A stretch of 27,384 bases of DNA from SCN-69-37 sp044507065 (GCA_044507065.1 JBIQJY010000045.1:1-27384), one strand, 5' to 3'; shown: positions 15,429-22,918, counted from the first letter of the stretch. Translations and numbers: made by a program. The notes: generated by a model from the sequence alone, not told the origin.

Positions 15429-16669
15429 CGGGCCACGCTCCCCGCCGCGCGGCCCTCGACGATGTTGCGGACGGCCTCGACGTCCTTGTCGCCGCGGCCC
15501 GACAGGTTGACGATGACGACGGTCCCGGGCGCGAGCGACGGGAGGGCGCGCTGGATCCAGGCCATCGCGTGCGAGGACTCGAGCGCAGGCAGGATCCCTT
15601 CGGTCCGCGCCAGCCACCCGAATCCTTCGAGCGCCGCGTCGTCATCGATCCAGTCGTACTCGGTGCGGCCGATCGAGGCCAGCCATGCGTGCTCGGGTCC
15701 GATCGACGGATAGTCGAGACCGGCCGAGACCGAGTGGGTTGGCAGGATGTTGCCGTCATCGTCCTGCAGCAGCAGGCTGCGCGTGCCGTGCAGCACGCCG
15801 ACGTGGCCGCCGGCAAACCGCGCGGCGTGGTTCCCCATCGTGATACCGCGCCCCCCGGCTTCGACACCAACGAGTCGCACACCGCGATCGTCGATGAAGG
15901 CGTCGAACAGGCCCATCGCATTGCTGCCGCCGCCGACGCAGGCAACCACCAGATCCGGCAGGCGGCCCGCCTGGTCGAGGACATCGGCGCGCGCTTCCTG
16001 GCCGATGATCGACTGGAATTCGCGCACCATCAGGGGATACGGATGCGGTCCGAGCGCCGAACCCAGCGAGTAGTAGGTGGAGTCCACATGGGCAACCCAG
16101 TCGCGCATGGCCTCGTTGATCGCGTCCTTGAGCGTGCGGCTGCCGCCGTCGACGGCCTCGACCGTCGCGCCGAGCGTGCGCATGCGGAACACGTTGAGCT
16201 CCTGCCGCGCCATGTCCTCGGATCCCATGTACACGACGCACTCGACGCCCAGCAGCGCGCAGGCCGTAGCCGTGGCGACGCCGTGCTGGCCGGCGCCGGT
16301 CTCGGCCACGACGCGACGCTTCCCCATGCGCCGCGCGAGCAGCACCTGACCGAGCGCGTTGTTGATCTTGTGAGCGCCGGTGTGCGCCAGGTCCTCGCGC
16401 TTGAGGAACAGGCGCACGCCGGTATCCGCTGCGGCGCGGCGCGCTTCGTACAGGGGCGTCGGGCGGCCGACGTAGTTGCGCAGCAGGTCCATCAGCTCCG
16501 CCCGGAACACCGGATCGCGACGCGCGTCGAGGTAGGCCGTGGTGAGTTCCTCGATGGGTTCCACCAGCGTTTCCGGCACGAACCGGCCGCCGAAGTCGCC
16601 GAAGTATCCGCGCTCGTCCGGATCGCGGCGTCCGAAGACGGGCTCCGGACTCCCCTTGCGTTCGTTCAC
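15425..16669 (-). CDS. trpB: Tryptophan synthase beta chain
   Basis: PLP enzyme that joins indole and serine. I start at the GTG whose complement is 16667-16669, because GGGAGGAA lies just upstream and the protein then has the usual length (414 aa) and the normal start of TrpB1 sequences (GYFGDFGGRFVPETL at 21-35). Lys101 in HTGAHKINN forms the Schiff base, Glu122 in AETGAGQHG activates indole, and GGGSNAMG binds the PLP phosphate. The GTG overlaps the trpF stop by four bases. The open frame upstream to about 16954 is a shadow of trpF. Confidence 0.97.
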   Translation of the reverse strand: MNERKGSPEPVFGRRDPDERGYFGDFGGRFVPETLVEPIEELTTAYLDARRDPVFRAELMDLLRNYVGRPTPLYEARRAAADTGVRLFLKREDLAHTGAHKINNALGQVLLARRMGKRRVVAETGAGQHGVATATACALLGVECVVYMGSEDMARQELNVFRMRTLGATVEAVDGGSRTLKDAINEAMRDWVAHVDSTYYSLGSALGPHPYPLMVREFQSIIGQEARADVLDQAGRLPDLVVACVGGGSNAMGLFDAFIDDRGVRLVGVEAGGRGITMGNHAARFAGGHVGVLHGTRSLLLQDDDGNILPTHSVSAGLDYPSIGPEHAWLASIGRTEYDWIDDDAALEGFGWLARTEGILPALESSHAMAWIQRALPSLAPGTVVIVNLSGRGDKDVEAVRNIVEGRAAGSVAR

Positions 16670-17310
16670 ACTTCCTCCCGTTCGGTGGCCGCCGCCAGCG
16701 CCGCAAAGAACTCGCGCATGCGCGTCGGACTCTTGATGCCCGGCGCCTCCTCGACGCCGGACGACACATCGATCGCCCAGGGGCGAACCGCGGCAATCGC
16801 GGCCGCCACGGTGGCGGCCGTCAGGCCCCCGGCCAGCACGATGGGCCGCAGCCGCGACAGCCGCGCGGCCTGTGTCCAGTCGGCAGTCCTGCCCGTCCCG
16901 CCGCGACGCTCGGGATCGCTCGCGTCGATGATCGGCATCACCGTAGCCGGCCATTCGGCGACACGCTCGACCGCATCGGCTCCCGACAGCGTCGACACCT
17001 TCATGAGGCGGGCGCCAACGTCCACATAGGCCGACGCCGGCTCGTCGCCGTGCAGCTGCACGACGTCGAGCCCGGCCACACGCACGACCGTTGCGACGTC
17101 ATCGGGACTCGCGTCGACGAACACCCCCACGCGCGTGACGAACGGCGGCAGCGACGCCTGGATCTCGCCGGCCGCCGCCGGATCGATCGCGCGGGGACTC
17201 CGGGGCCAGAAGATGAAACCGATCGCGTCGGCGCCGCTGGCAACGGCCAGCGCGGCATCCGACTGCCGGGTGATGCCGCAGATCTTCACGCGCGGCCGTC
17301 GTGCCGTCAT
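16666..17310 (-). CDS. trpF: Phosphoribosylanthranilate isomerase
   Basis: Amadori rearrangement of PRA to CdRP, the step between TrpD and TrpC. In 214 residues KICGIT carries Cys11 (general base), Asp129 in PIIDAS is the general acid, GGTG at about 136-139 and DVSSGVE near the end contact the substrate phosphate. It overlaps trpC by an ATGA and is separate from TrpC, unlike the fused enzyme of E. coli. Confidence 0.96.
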   Translation of the reverse strand: MTARRPRVKICGITRQSDAALAVASGADAIGFIFWPRSPRAIDPAAAGEIQASLPPFVTRVGVFVDASPDDVATVVRVAGLDVVQLHGDEPASAYVDVGARLMKVSTLSGADAVERVAEWPATVMPIIDASDPERRGGTGRTADWTQAARLSRLRPIVLAGGLTAATVAAAIAAVRPWAIDVSSGVEEAPGIKSPTRMREFFAALAAATEREEV

Positions 17311-18110
17311 TGCGCGGGCTCCGCGGCATCGGCGCGAAGGCCGGCCAGTGCCGCGCCGGGATCCGGCGTGCTCATGAAGCGTTCGCCGATCAGGAACGCG
17401 TCATACCGCACGCCGCCCAGCCGCCGCAGGTCGTCGGCTGTCCGAAGCCCGCTCTCGGCCACCGCGACGACGTGTGCCGGGATCCGCGGGCCCAGGGCGT
17501 CGAGTACGCCCTGATCGACGGCGAGCGTGCGAAGGTTGCGGCTGTTGACACCGATCACGTCGGCGCCGGCATCGATCGCACGCTGCAGTTCGTCCGCGTC
17601 GTGTACCTCGACGAGCGCATCCAGCCCGCGCTCGCGCGCAACCCGGCCCAGCGCCCGGAGCTCGTTGTCGTCGAGCGCCGCAACGATGAACAGTACCGCG
17701 TCGGCGCCGGCCGCGGCGGCCTCGATCACCTGGTACGGCGTCACGATGAAGTCCTTGCGCAGGACCGGCAGCGATACAGCCGCGCGCACGGCACGCAGGT
17801 GGTCGAGTGAGCCGTCGAAGAACGTGGGTTCGGTCAGAACGGAAATCGCGGCTGCGCCGCCGGCCTCGTACGACCTGGCGATGGCCACCGGATCGTAGCT
17901 GGCACGCAGGACGCCCCGCGAGGGCGAGCGCCGCTTGCACTCCGCGATGACACGAATGCCCGGCGCCGCAAGCGACTCGCGGAACGGCGTGGCGGCCCGC
18001 ATCCGCGCGGCTGTCTCCCGGTCCAGGCGCGCGGCGGGCACGAGCCGCTCGCGCTCATCGGCCGCGCGGCGCGCGGCGGCCACCACTGTTTCCAGCAGGT
18101 CGCTCGTCAT
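17307..18110 (-). CDS. trpC: Indole-3-glycerol phosphate synthase
   Basis: Closes the indole ring from CdRP. The 267-aa barrel shows IAECKRRSPSRG at 55-66, LRKDF at 117-121 with catalytic Lys119, LVEVHD, GVNSRNL and AESGL, all standard TrpC signatures in the expected order. Start and stop both overlap neighbours by four bases (trpD and trpF). Confidence 0.97.
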   Translation of the reverse strand: MTSDLLETVVAAARRAADERERLVPAARLDRETAARMRAATPFRESLAAPGIRVIAECKRRSPSRGVLRASYDPVAIARSYEAGGAAAISVLTEPTFFDGSLDHLRAVRAAVSLPVLRKDFIVTPYQVIEAAAAGADAVLFIVAALDDNELRALGRVARERGLDALVEVHDADELQRAIDAGADVIGVNSRNLRTLAVDQGVLDALGPRIPAHVVAVAESGLRTADDLRRLGGVRYDAFLIGERFMSTPDPGAALAGLRADAAEPAQ

Positions 18111-19123
18111 GATCGCGAAATGCTCCGCATGGCTTCGAGCGCGGCCGACGCCTTCCCGCTGTCGAGGCTCGCCGCGGCCTCGGCCACGCCTGCCGTCAGC
18201 GACGGGACGACGCCAGCCACGAGCAGCGCCGCCGCGGCGTTGAAGAGCACCACGTCGCGGCGCGGTCCCGGTTCGCCCTCGAGCAGCCGACGCGCCATGT
18301 CGGCGTTCTCGTCCGCCGTGCCGCCCGCCAGTTCCGCAAGCGACGTCCGCGACAACCCCGCATCGGCGGGGTGCACGTAGAACGTGTTCACGGTGCCGTC
18401 ACGCACCTCGGACACCTTCGTGTGCCCGAGCGTCGACAGCTCGTCGAGCCCCCCGGCGCCGTGCACCACCCACGCCCGCTCGGTGCCGAGCGCCTCGAGC
18501 GTACGCGCCACCAGCTCGGTGTGTTCCGGGCGCGAGACGCCGACCACCTGTCGCCGCGCGCCGGCCGGATTGGTCAGCGGGCCCAGCAGGTTGAATGCCG
18601 TGCGGACGCCAAGCTCGCGTCGCGTCGGCCCCGCGTGGCGCATCGATGGATGCCACTGCGGGGCAAAGAAGAACGCCAGGCCCGCGTCGCAGAGCGCGCG
18701 GTGCACGCGATCGGGCGGCGCCTCGAGGTTCACGCCAAGCGATTCGAAGACGTCCGCGCTGCCCGCACGGCTCGACACCGCGCGATTGCCGTGCTTGGCG
18801 ACGCGCACGCCCGCCCCCGCCAGGACGATGGCCGCCGTCGTCGAGACGTTGAACGTGTGTGCCCCGTCGCCGCCCGTCCCGCACGTGTCGAATACGTCGC
18901 TGACCGGTTCGGGCATCGCCGTCGCGCGGGCGCGCATTGCGCGCGCGAAACCCACCATCTCCGCGGGTCGTTCGCCCTTGAGCGCCAGCGCCATGAGCAG
19001 GCCCGCGATCTGCGCGGGCTGCGCGCGGCCATCCATGATCTCGCCCATCACCTCGGTGGCCTGATCGGTCGTCAGGTCCTCGTGGCGGCGAATCTGTTCG
19101 AGCAGTGCGGAGAAGCCAGTCAT
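18107..19123 (-). CDS. trpD: Anthranilate phosphoribosyltransferase
   Basis: Transfers phosphoribosyl from PRPP to anthranilate. The 338-aa sequence has CGTGGDG at 81-87 for PRPP, KHGNRAVSS at 110-118 and GPLTNPAG at about 181-188, with a helical N-terminal domain (EVMGEIMDGRAQPAQIAGLLMA region) typical of the family. TrpD is not fused to TrpG here. The ATG overlaps the trpG stop by four bases. Confidence 0.97.
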   Translation of the reverse strand: MTGFSALLEQIRRHEDLTTDQATEVMGEIMDGRAQPAQIAGLLMALALKGERPAEMVGFARAMRARATAMPEPVSDVFDTCGTGGDGAHTFNVSTTAAIVLAGAGVRVAKHGNRAVSSRAGSADVFESLGVNLEAPPDRVHRALCDAGLAFFFAPQWHPSMRHAGPTRRELGVRTAFNLLGPLTNPAGARRQVVGVSRPEHTELVARTLEALGTERAWVVHGAGGLDELSTLGHTKVSEVRDGTVNTFYVHPADAGLSRTSLAELAGGTADENADMARRLLEGEPGPRRDVVLFNAAAALLVAGVVPSLTAGVAEAAASLDSGKASAALEAMRSISRS

Positions 19124-19704
19124 CGCGCGTCCAGGAAGTTCTTCAGAATCTGGTGACCGACCGTCGTCAGCACGGATTCGGGATGAAACTGCACGCCGAA
19201 CGTCGGATGCCGGTCGTGCTGAATGCCCATGATCGTCTCATCGCCCTCCACGCGGGCCGTGACCGAGAACCCCTCGGGGACGCTGTCGGGCGCAATCACG
19301 AGCGAATGATAACGACCGGCGTCGAACGGCATCGGCACGCCGGCAAAGAGGCCCTTCCCATCGTGCGTGACGCGCGAAACCTTGCCGTGCATCGGCGCAG
19401 CGGCACGCACCACGCGGCCGCCAAAGGCGGCGCCGAGGGCCTGGTGTCCCAGGCACACGCCGAGAACCGGCAGCGTACCGGCGAACCGGCGCAGGGCCTC
19501 GAGCGTGATGCCGGCCGATTCCGGGCGTCCCGGGCCGGGCGAAATGACCAGGCGATCAGGCGCGAGCCGTTCGATCTCCGGCACGGAGATGGCGTCGTTG
19601 CGCACCACCTTCACCTCGGCCCCCAGCTCGCCGAGCCGGTGCGCCAGGTTCCAGGTGAACGAATCGTAGTTGTCGATCAGGAGCACCACGTCTTTGTCCC
19701 TCAC
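19120..19704 (-). CDS. trpG: Anthranilate synthase glutamine amidotransferase (component II)
   Basis: Supplies ammonia from glutamine to TrpE. Starting at the GTG whose complement is 19702-19704 gives 194 aa and the standard beginning LLIDNYDSFTWNL. The triad is Cys84 in GVCLGHQALG with His174 and Glu176 in QFHPES; SPGPGRP is at 55-61. The GTG overlaps the trpE stop (GTGA). The longer frame upstream is inside trpE. It could also serve 4-amino-4-deoxychorismate synthesis as in Bacillus PabA/TrpG; nothing here decides that. Confidence 0.96.
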   Translation of the reverse strand: MRDKDVVLLIDNYDSFTWNLAHRLGELGAEVKVVRNDAISVPEIERLAPDRLVISPGPGRPESAGITLEALRRFAGTLPVLGVCLGHQALGAAFGGRVVRAAAPMHGKVSRVTHDGKGLFAGVPMPFDAGRYHSLVIAPDSVPEGFSVTARVEGDETIMGIQHDRHPTFGVQFHPESVLTTVGHQILKNFLDAR

Positions 19705-21170
19705 AGGCCCCGGTTCGCCATCTCGAGCGCCTGCAGCACGGCGCGCGCCTTGTCGCGCGTCTCCTCGTATTCGGCCGCCGGCTTCGAATCGGCGACGATG
19801 CCCGCTCCGGCCTGCACCGAGGCGCGACCGTCGCACATCGTCACCGTCCGGATCGCGATGCAGAAGTCGAGGTTGCCGGCGAAATCCAGGTAGCCGACGG
19901 CACCGCCGTAGAGCCCACGCCGTGTGGGCTCCAGAGCACCGACGATCTGCATGGCCCGGATCTTCGGCGCGCCGGTCAGGGTGCCGGCCGGGAACGTGGC
20001 CACAAGTGCATCGAGCCGATCGCTGCCCTCCGCCAGTTCCCCCTCGACGCGCGAGACCAGGTGCATCACGTGCGAGTAACGCTCCACCGTCATGTACTGC
20101 GGCACGCGCACCGAGCCGACGGTCGAAACGCGGCCGAGATCGTTGCGGCCGAGGTCGACGAGCATCACGTGCTCGGCCCGTTCCTTCTCGTCACCCGCCA
20201 TCTCCTCGGCCAGGTGCCGGTCCTCGTCGGCCGTCGCGCCGCGCCGCCTCGTCCCCGCAATCGGATGCGTCTGGAGTTTCCGTCCCTCCACCCGCACGAG
20301 CATCTCGGGTGAGGCCCCGACGATGGCTTCACGGCCGAGGCGGATGAAGAACATGTAGGGCGACGGATTGATGTGGCGGACGGCGCGATACACGTCAAAG
20401 GGCGCCGCGGTCGTCGTCGTGTCGAAGCGCTGCGAGAGCACCGCCTGGTAGATCTCGCCGGCCGCGATGTCTTCCTGAATCCTGCGGACTGCCGATTCGA
20501 ACTGCTCGCGCGTCTGGTTGGGGACGACCTCGAGCGGCGCGACAGGCGCACGCGAGGGCCGCGAGACGTTGCGTTCGAGCTCGCGTTCGAGGAACTCGAT
20601 CTTCGCGACTGCGAAATCGTAGAGCGTGCGCAGGTCCTCGCCGGGACGCACGCGCGCATTGGCAATCGCCAGGATGCGGTGCTTGGCGTGGTCGAAGGCC
20701 AGAATGGTGTCGAACACCATGAAGGTGGCCTTGTCGCGATCGGCCTGCGGCTTCTCGAGCGCGACGGCCGGCTCGAACCATTCGGCCGCATCGTAGTCGA
20801 AATAGCCGACCGCCCCGCCCGTCAGACGCGGCAGCCCGGGGACGAAGGGCGCGGTGAATTCCGCCATCAGGTCGCGCAGCACCTCGACAAACGCGCCTTC
20901 GCGTTCGGTGCGCACACCGCCCTGGTCGAGCGTGACGCGACCGTCGCGTCCGCGCAGGATGAGAAACGGATCCTTGCCGAGGAAGGAGTAACGGGCCACC
21001 TGCTCGCCGCCCTCCACGCTCTCGAGCAGGAAGGCATAGTCCGAGTGCTCGGCAATCTTGAGGAAGGCCGAGACCGGCGTCAGCAGGTCCGCCATGATCT
21101 CGCGGCACACCGGCACGAACGTGCCCCGGCTGGCCAGGTCGGTGAACTCTTCGAAGGTGGTCTGGGTCAT
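19701..21170 (-). CDS. trpE: Anthranilate synthase component I
   Basis: Converts chorismate plus ammonia to anthranilate. The 489-aa protein has LLES at 48-51, the element that forms the tryptophan feedback site in TrpE, then the chorismate-binding domain: IAGTRRRG, LVDLGRNDLGRV, GTLTGAPKIRAM, GGAVGYLDFAGN and QAGAGIVADS. Presence of LLES makes feedback inhibition by tryptophan likely, in addition to the attenuator upstream. Its ATG overlaps the aroDE stop by four bases. The open frame upstream, to about 22445, is a shadow of aroDE. Confidence 0.97.
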   Translation of the reverse strand: MTQTTFEEFTDLASRGTFVPVCREIMADLLTPVSAFLKIAEHSDYAFLLESVEGGEQVARYSFLGKDPFLILRGRDGRVTLDQGGVRTEREGAFVEVLRDLMAEFTAPFVPGLPRLTGGAVGYFDYDAAEWFEPAVALEKPQADRDKATFMVFDTILAFDHAKHRILAIANARVRPGEDLRTLYDFAVAKIEFLERELERNVSRPSRAPVAPLEVVPNQTREQFESAVRRIQEDIAAGEIYQAVLSQRFDTTTTAAPFDVYRAVRHINPSPYMFFIRLGREAIVGASPEMLVRVEGRKLQTHPIAGTRRRGATADEDRHLAEEMAGDEKERAEHVMLVDLGRNDLGRVSTVGSVRVPQYMTVERYSHVMHLVSRVEGELAEGSDRLDALVATFPAGTLTGAPKIRAMQIVGALEPTRRGLYGGAVGYLDFAGNLDFCIAIRTVTMCDGRASVQAGAGIVADSKPAAEYEETRDKARAVLQALEMANRGL

Positions 21171-22630
21171 GCGTGCTCGTCCTGTGCCCGCGCGAGAAAC
21201 GCGCGCGCCGCTTCTGCCATCACGTCTCGTGGCGCCGTTCGTCCCGTCCACCATTCGAACTGGTGACAGGCCTGTCCCACCAGCATCTCGAGACCGCCGA
21301 TCGTCTCGGCACCATTCGCCTGCGCCGCGCGCAGCAGCGCTGTCTGCTCCGGGTTGTAGATGAGATCGTAGACCGCCCCGCCGCGTACGTCCGCGGGCTC
21401 GAGCGGGCTTGCGTCGACGGCCGGCCAGGTGCCCACCGGTGTCGTGTTGACGAGCAGATCCCAGCCCGGGGCGGGAGGCAGGGGCGCGACGCCCACGCCG
21501 AACTCGTCGGCAAGCACCTGGGCGCGATCCCGTCGACGCGCGGCAACTTCCACGCGCGCGCCCTTCGACTGCAGGGCCCATACGGCCGTGCGCGCCGCGC
21601 CCCCTGCTCCGACAACGACCGCGCGCTTGCCCTCGAGCCGCAGGCCGCGGCGTTCGAACGGCGAGAGAAACCCGGCAACGTCGAAGTTCCGGCCTTCCCA
21701 GCCCTGCGGTCCGCGGCGCAGCGTGTTGAGCGCCCCAATCCGGGCCGACAGCGCGTCGTGCGCCGGCACGAGTGCGAAGACGCCGGTCTTGAGCGGCGCG
21801 GTGACGCTGGCGCCCATGAGGGCCATGGCCTCGGCCACCTCCAGCAGTTCGGCCGCATCGGCTGTCTCGAAGGGCACATACACCGCATCCATGTCGAGCG
21901 CGGCAAACGCGGCGTTGTGCATCGCCGGCGAGGCCGAGTGTGCCAGCGGCAGGCCTGCAACGCCGAAGACCTGGGTGCGTTCGGACTGCCGGCCGATGCG
22001 ATAGGTACCCATCAGGTCCGCAACCGACGACTGGCCGGGCGCCGCCGTGCCGCCGTAGGTCCAGCGCGACCCGAACTGAACGGGACACAACCGGGTCAGT
22101 TGCCCGGCCGGCCCCATGCCGATGGCGACGTGCGGGATGTCGAGCCGCGTCGCATCGCGCAGACGGAGGCAGTCGCGCAGGCGCTTCGGGGTGACTGCCA
22201 CTTTGAGGACGTCGGGCCGTTCGGCGGCCATGGCGCGCACGCGCGCCTCGAGATCGGACGGCATCCCGTCGAAGTCGTGGTGCGACAGCACGAGGGTGGT
22301 GCGCTCGCTTCGAGGCAGCAACCGGCGGTCCGCCTTCCACTCGACGTCCACATACTCGGCGCCCAGCCGGACGGCCTCCGCCAGAATCGCCAGCCGGTCC
22401 GCCTCGCTGCCGTCGAACGATCCGCCTTCCCAGTGGGCGCGGCACGTCACGATCACCGGCCTGGCCCGGCCGTGCAGTGCGGCTGCGACGTCGATATCGG
22501 CCACACCGTCGAGGCGCAGTTCCACGATGTCGGCCGACGCGCGGTCGCGCGCGGCGCGCAACTCGGCCATCGACCCGGCTCTCACGACTTCGACAACGGC
22601 AGCAGACATCACTTCGACTCGCGCAGACAT
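21167..22630 (-). CDS. aroDE: Bifunctional 3-dehydroquinate dehydratase (type I) / shikimate dehydrogenase
   Basis: Fusion of two consecutive shikimate-pathway enzymes in 487 aa. Residues about 12-210 are a type I dehydroquinase: His118 in LSHHDF and Schiff-base Lys143 in VLKVAVTP. Residues about 220-485 are shikimate dehydrogenase: GVAGLPLAHSASPAMHN at 223-239, Lys281 in SVTAPLK, Asp317 in GRNFDVAG, NADP loop GAGGAART at 341-348, and NTTPVGTWP. NFDVAG departs from the usual NTDGxG but keeps the Asp. The chosen ATG directly follows the U-tract of the attenuator, with AAGGGG eight bases upstream inside the terminator stem. An in-frame ATG at 22666 (complement 22664-22666) with GAGG five bases before it is an alternative that would translate the terminator itself. 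It heads the trp operon. Confidence 0.94.
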   Translation of the reverse strand: MSARVEVMSAAVVEVVRAGSMAELRAARDRASADIVELRLDGVADIDVAAALHGRARPVIVTCRAHWEGGSFDGSEADRLAILAEAVRLGAEYVDVEWKADRRLLPRSERTTLVLSHHDFDGMPSDLEARVRAMAAERPDVLKVAVTPKRLRDCLRLRDATRLDIPHVAIGMGPAGQLTRLCPVQFGSRWTYGGTAAPGQSSVADLMGTYRIGRQSERTQVFGVAGLPLAHSASPAMHNAAFAALDMDAVYVPFETADAAELLEVAEAMALMGASVTAPLKTGVFALVPAHDALSARIGALNTLRRGPQGWEGRNFDVAGFLSPFERRGLRLEGKRAVVVGAGGAARTAVWALQSKGARVEVAARRRDRAQVLADEFGVGVAPLPPAPGWDLLVNTTPVGTWPAVDASPLEPADVRGGAVYDLIYNPEQTALLRAAQANGAETIGGLEMLVGQACHQFEWWTGRTAPRDVMAEAARAFLARAQDEHA

Positions 22631-22663
22631 AAAAAAAGCCCCTTCAGCGGTTGCTGAAGAGGC
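22631..22663 (-). terminator. trp operon attenuator terminator
   Basis: Read on the minus strand the RNA is GCCUCUUCAGC, loop AACC, GCUGAAGGGGC, then seven U. All 11 stem positions pair, one as a U-G wobble. This is a classic intrinsic terminator, but it lies in front of aroDE rather than after a gene, between the Trp-rich leader peptide and the first enzyme gene. Its 3' arm carries the AAGGGG ribosome site of aroDE. Confidence 0.88.
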
Positions 22664-22711
22664 CATCGAATCCTCGCCGTGCGGCAGTCAGCGCACGCGG
22701 CCCTCTTCAGC
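22653..22711 (-). promoter_or_regulatory. antiterminator of the trp attenuator
   Basis: Segment GCUGAAGAGGGCC (22711 down to 22699) pairs with GGCCUCUUCAGC (22664 down to 22653): 12 base pairs with one bulged G. The second segment is the 5' arm of the terminator, so the two structures exclude each other. The first segment lies within the leader reading frame, 12 bases after its last Trp codon and eight before its stop. A ribosome waiting at Trp leaves it free; one at the stop would cover most of it. A small hairpin (CGUGCG with CGCACG) lies between and would bring the partners together. Confidence 0.8.
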
Positions 22712-22783
22712 CGATCGGACGTACCACCGCCAGGACGACCAGAAGGTCGGGCGGGAGGTCCGAGTCGGATGAAGGACGGTCAT
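22688..22783 (-). CDS. trpL: trp leader peptide
   Basis: A 31-codon frame, ATG (complement 22781-22783) to TGA (complement 22688-22690), encodes a peptide with the run FWSSWRWY. Three Trp codons fall within six codons (codons 15, 18 and 20), where random expectation for Trp is about one in sixty. It precedes a terminator/antiterminator pair and the aroDE-trp genes. No Shine-Dalgarno is present, and the predicted transcript start is only about six bases before the ATG, so translation may be leaderless. Its job would be to sense charged tRNA-Trp by ribosome stalling. Too short to be found by ordinary gene callers. Confidence 0.82.
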   Translation of the reverse strand: MTVLHPTRTSRPTFWSSWRWYVRSAEEGRVR

Positions 22784-22795
22784 AGTGCTCGGAGG

Positions 22796-22825
22796 AGCGT
22801 AACAGACGCTTCGGGCGCCGGTCAA
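22796..22825 (-). promoter_or_regulatory. promoter of the aroDE-trp-tyrA operon
   Basis: On the minus strand TTGACC (22825-22820) is followed after 18 bases by TACGCT (22801-22796), preceded by TGT, making an extended -10. Transcription would begin near 22789, giving almost no untranslated leader before the leader-peptide ATG. No obvious TrpR-like operator dyad is visible. Confidence 0.6.
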
Positions 22826-22877
22826 CGCGCCGACGTGACAACCTCGTGGCGACCCGCCGCGTGTCGGCGCGACCGCC

Positions 22878-22918
22878 GGGCCGGCATGAGGCCGGCCGGG
22901 CCGCCACGAGGCGGGCCC
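22878..22918. repeat. two adjacent GC-rich hairpins (REP-like palindromic unit)
   Basis: GGCCGGC - ATGAG - GCCGGCC (22879-22897) forms a 7-bp stem, and next to it CCGCC - ACGA - GGCGG (22901-22914) forms a 5-bp stem extendable by GGG/CCC with a bulge. They lie just after the stop of the small Cys/His gene and before the trp promoter. No U-tract follows. They could end transcription weakly or be a dispersed palindromic element; only one copy is in this window. Confidence 0.5.

Noticed and set aside
13380..15713. 777-codon plus-strand frame across the JAMM gene, tyrA and trpA
   Set aside because: It runs across several complete minus-strand genes and is made of low-quality sequence.
21173..22657. 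494-codon open frame on the plus strand opposite aroDE
   Set aside because: Arg/His/Gly-rich translation with no motif, exactly antisense to a well-supported fusion enzyme; typical shadow at high GC.
22631..22663. Coding for an N-terminal extension of AroDE (start at 22666)
   Set aside because: The stretch is a perfect terminator with U7 and the extra residues are low-complexity; kept only as an alternative start because GAGG is nearby.
22688..22783. Chance ORF explanation for the trp leader
   Set aside because: Three Trp codons in six, correct position relative to both hairpins and the trp genes make chance unlikely.
22709..22783. A separate 1:2 protector hairpin as in E. coli trpL
   Set aside because: Only about five base pairs (CUUCA with UGAAG) can be found between the early leader and the antiterminator segment; the model works with ribosome masking alone.
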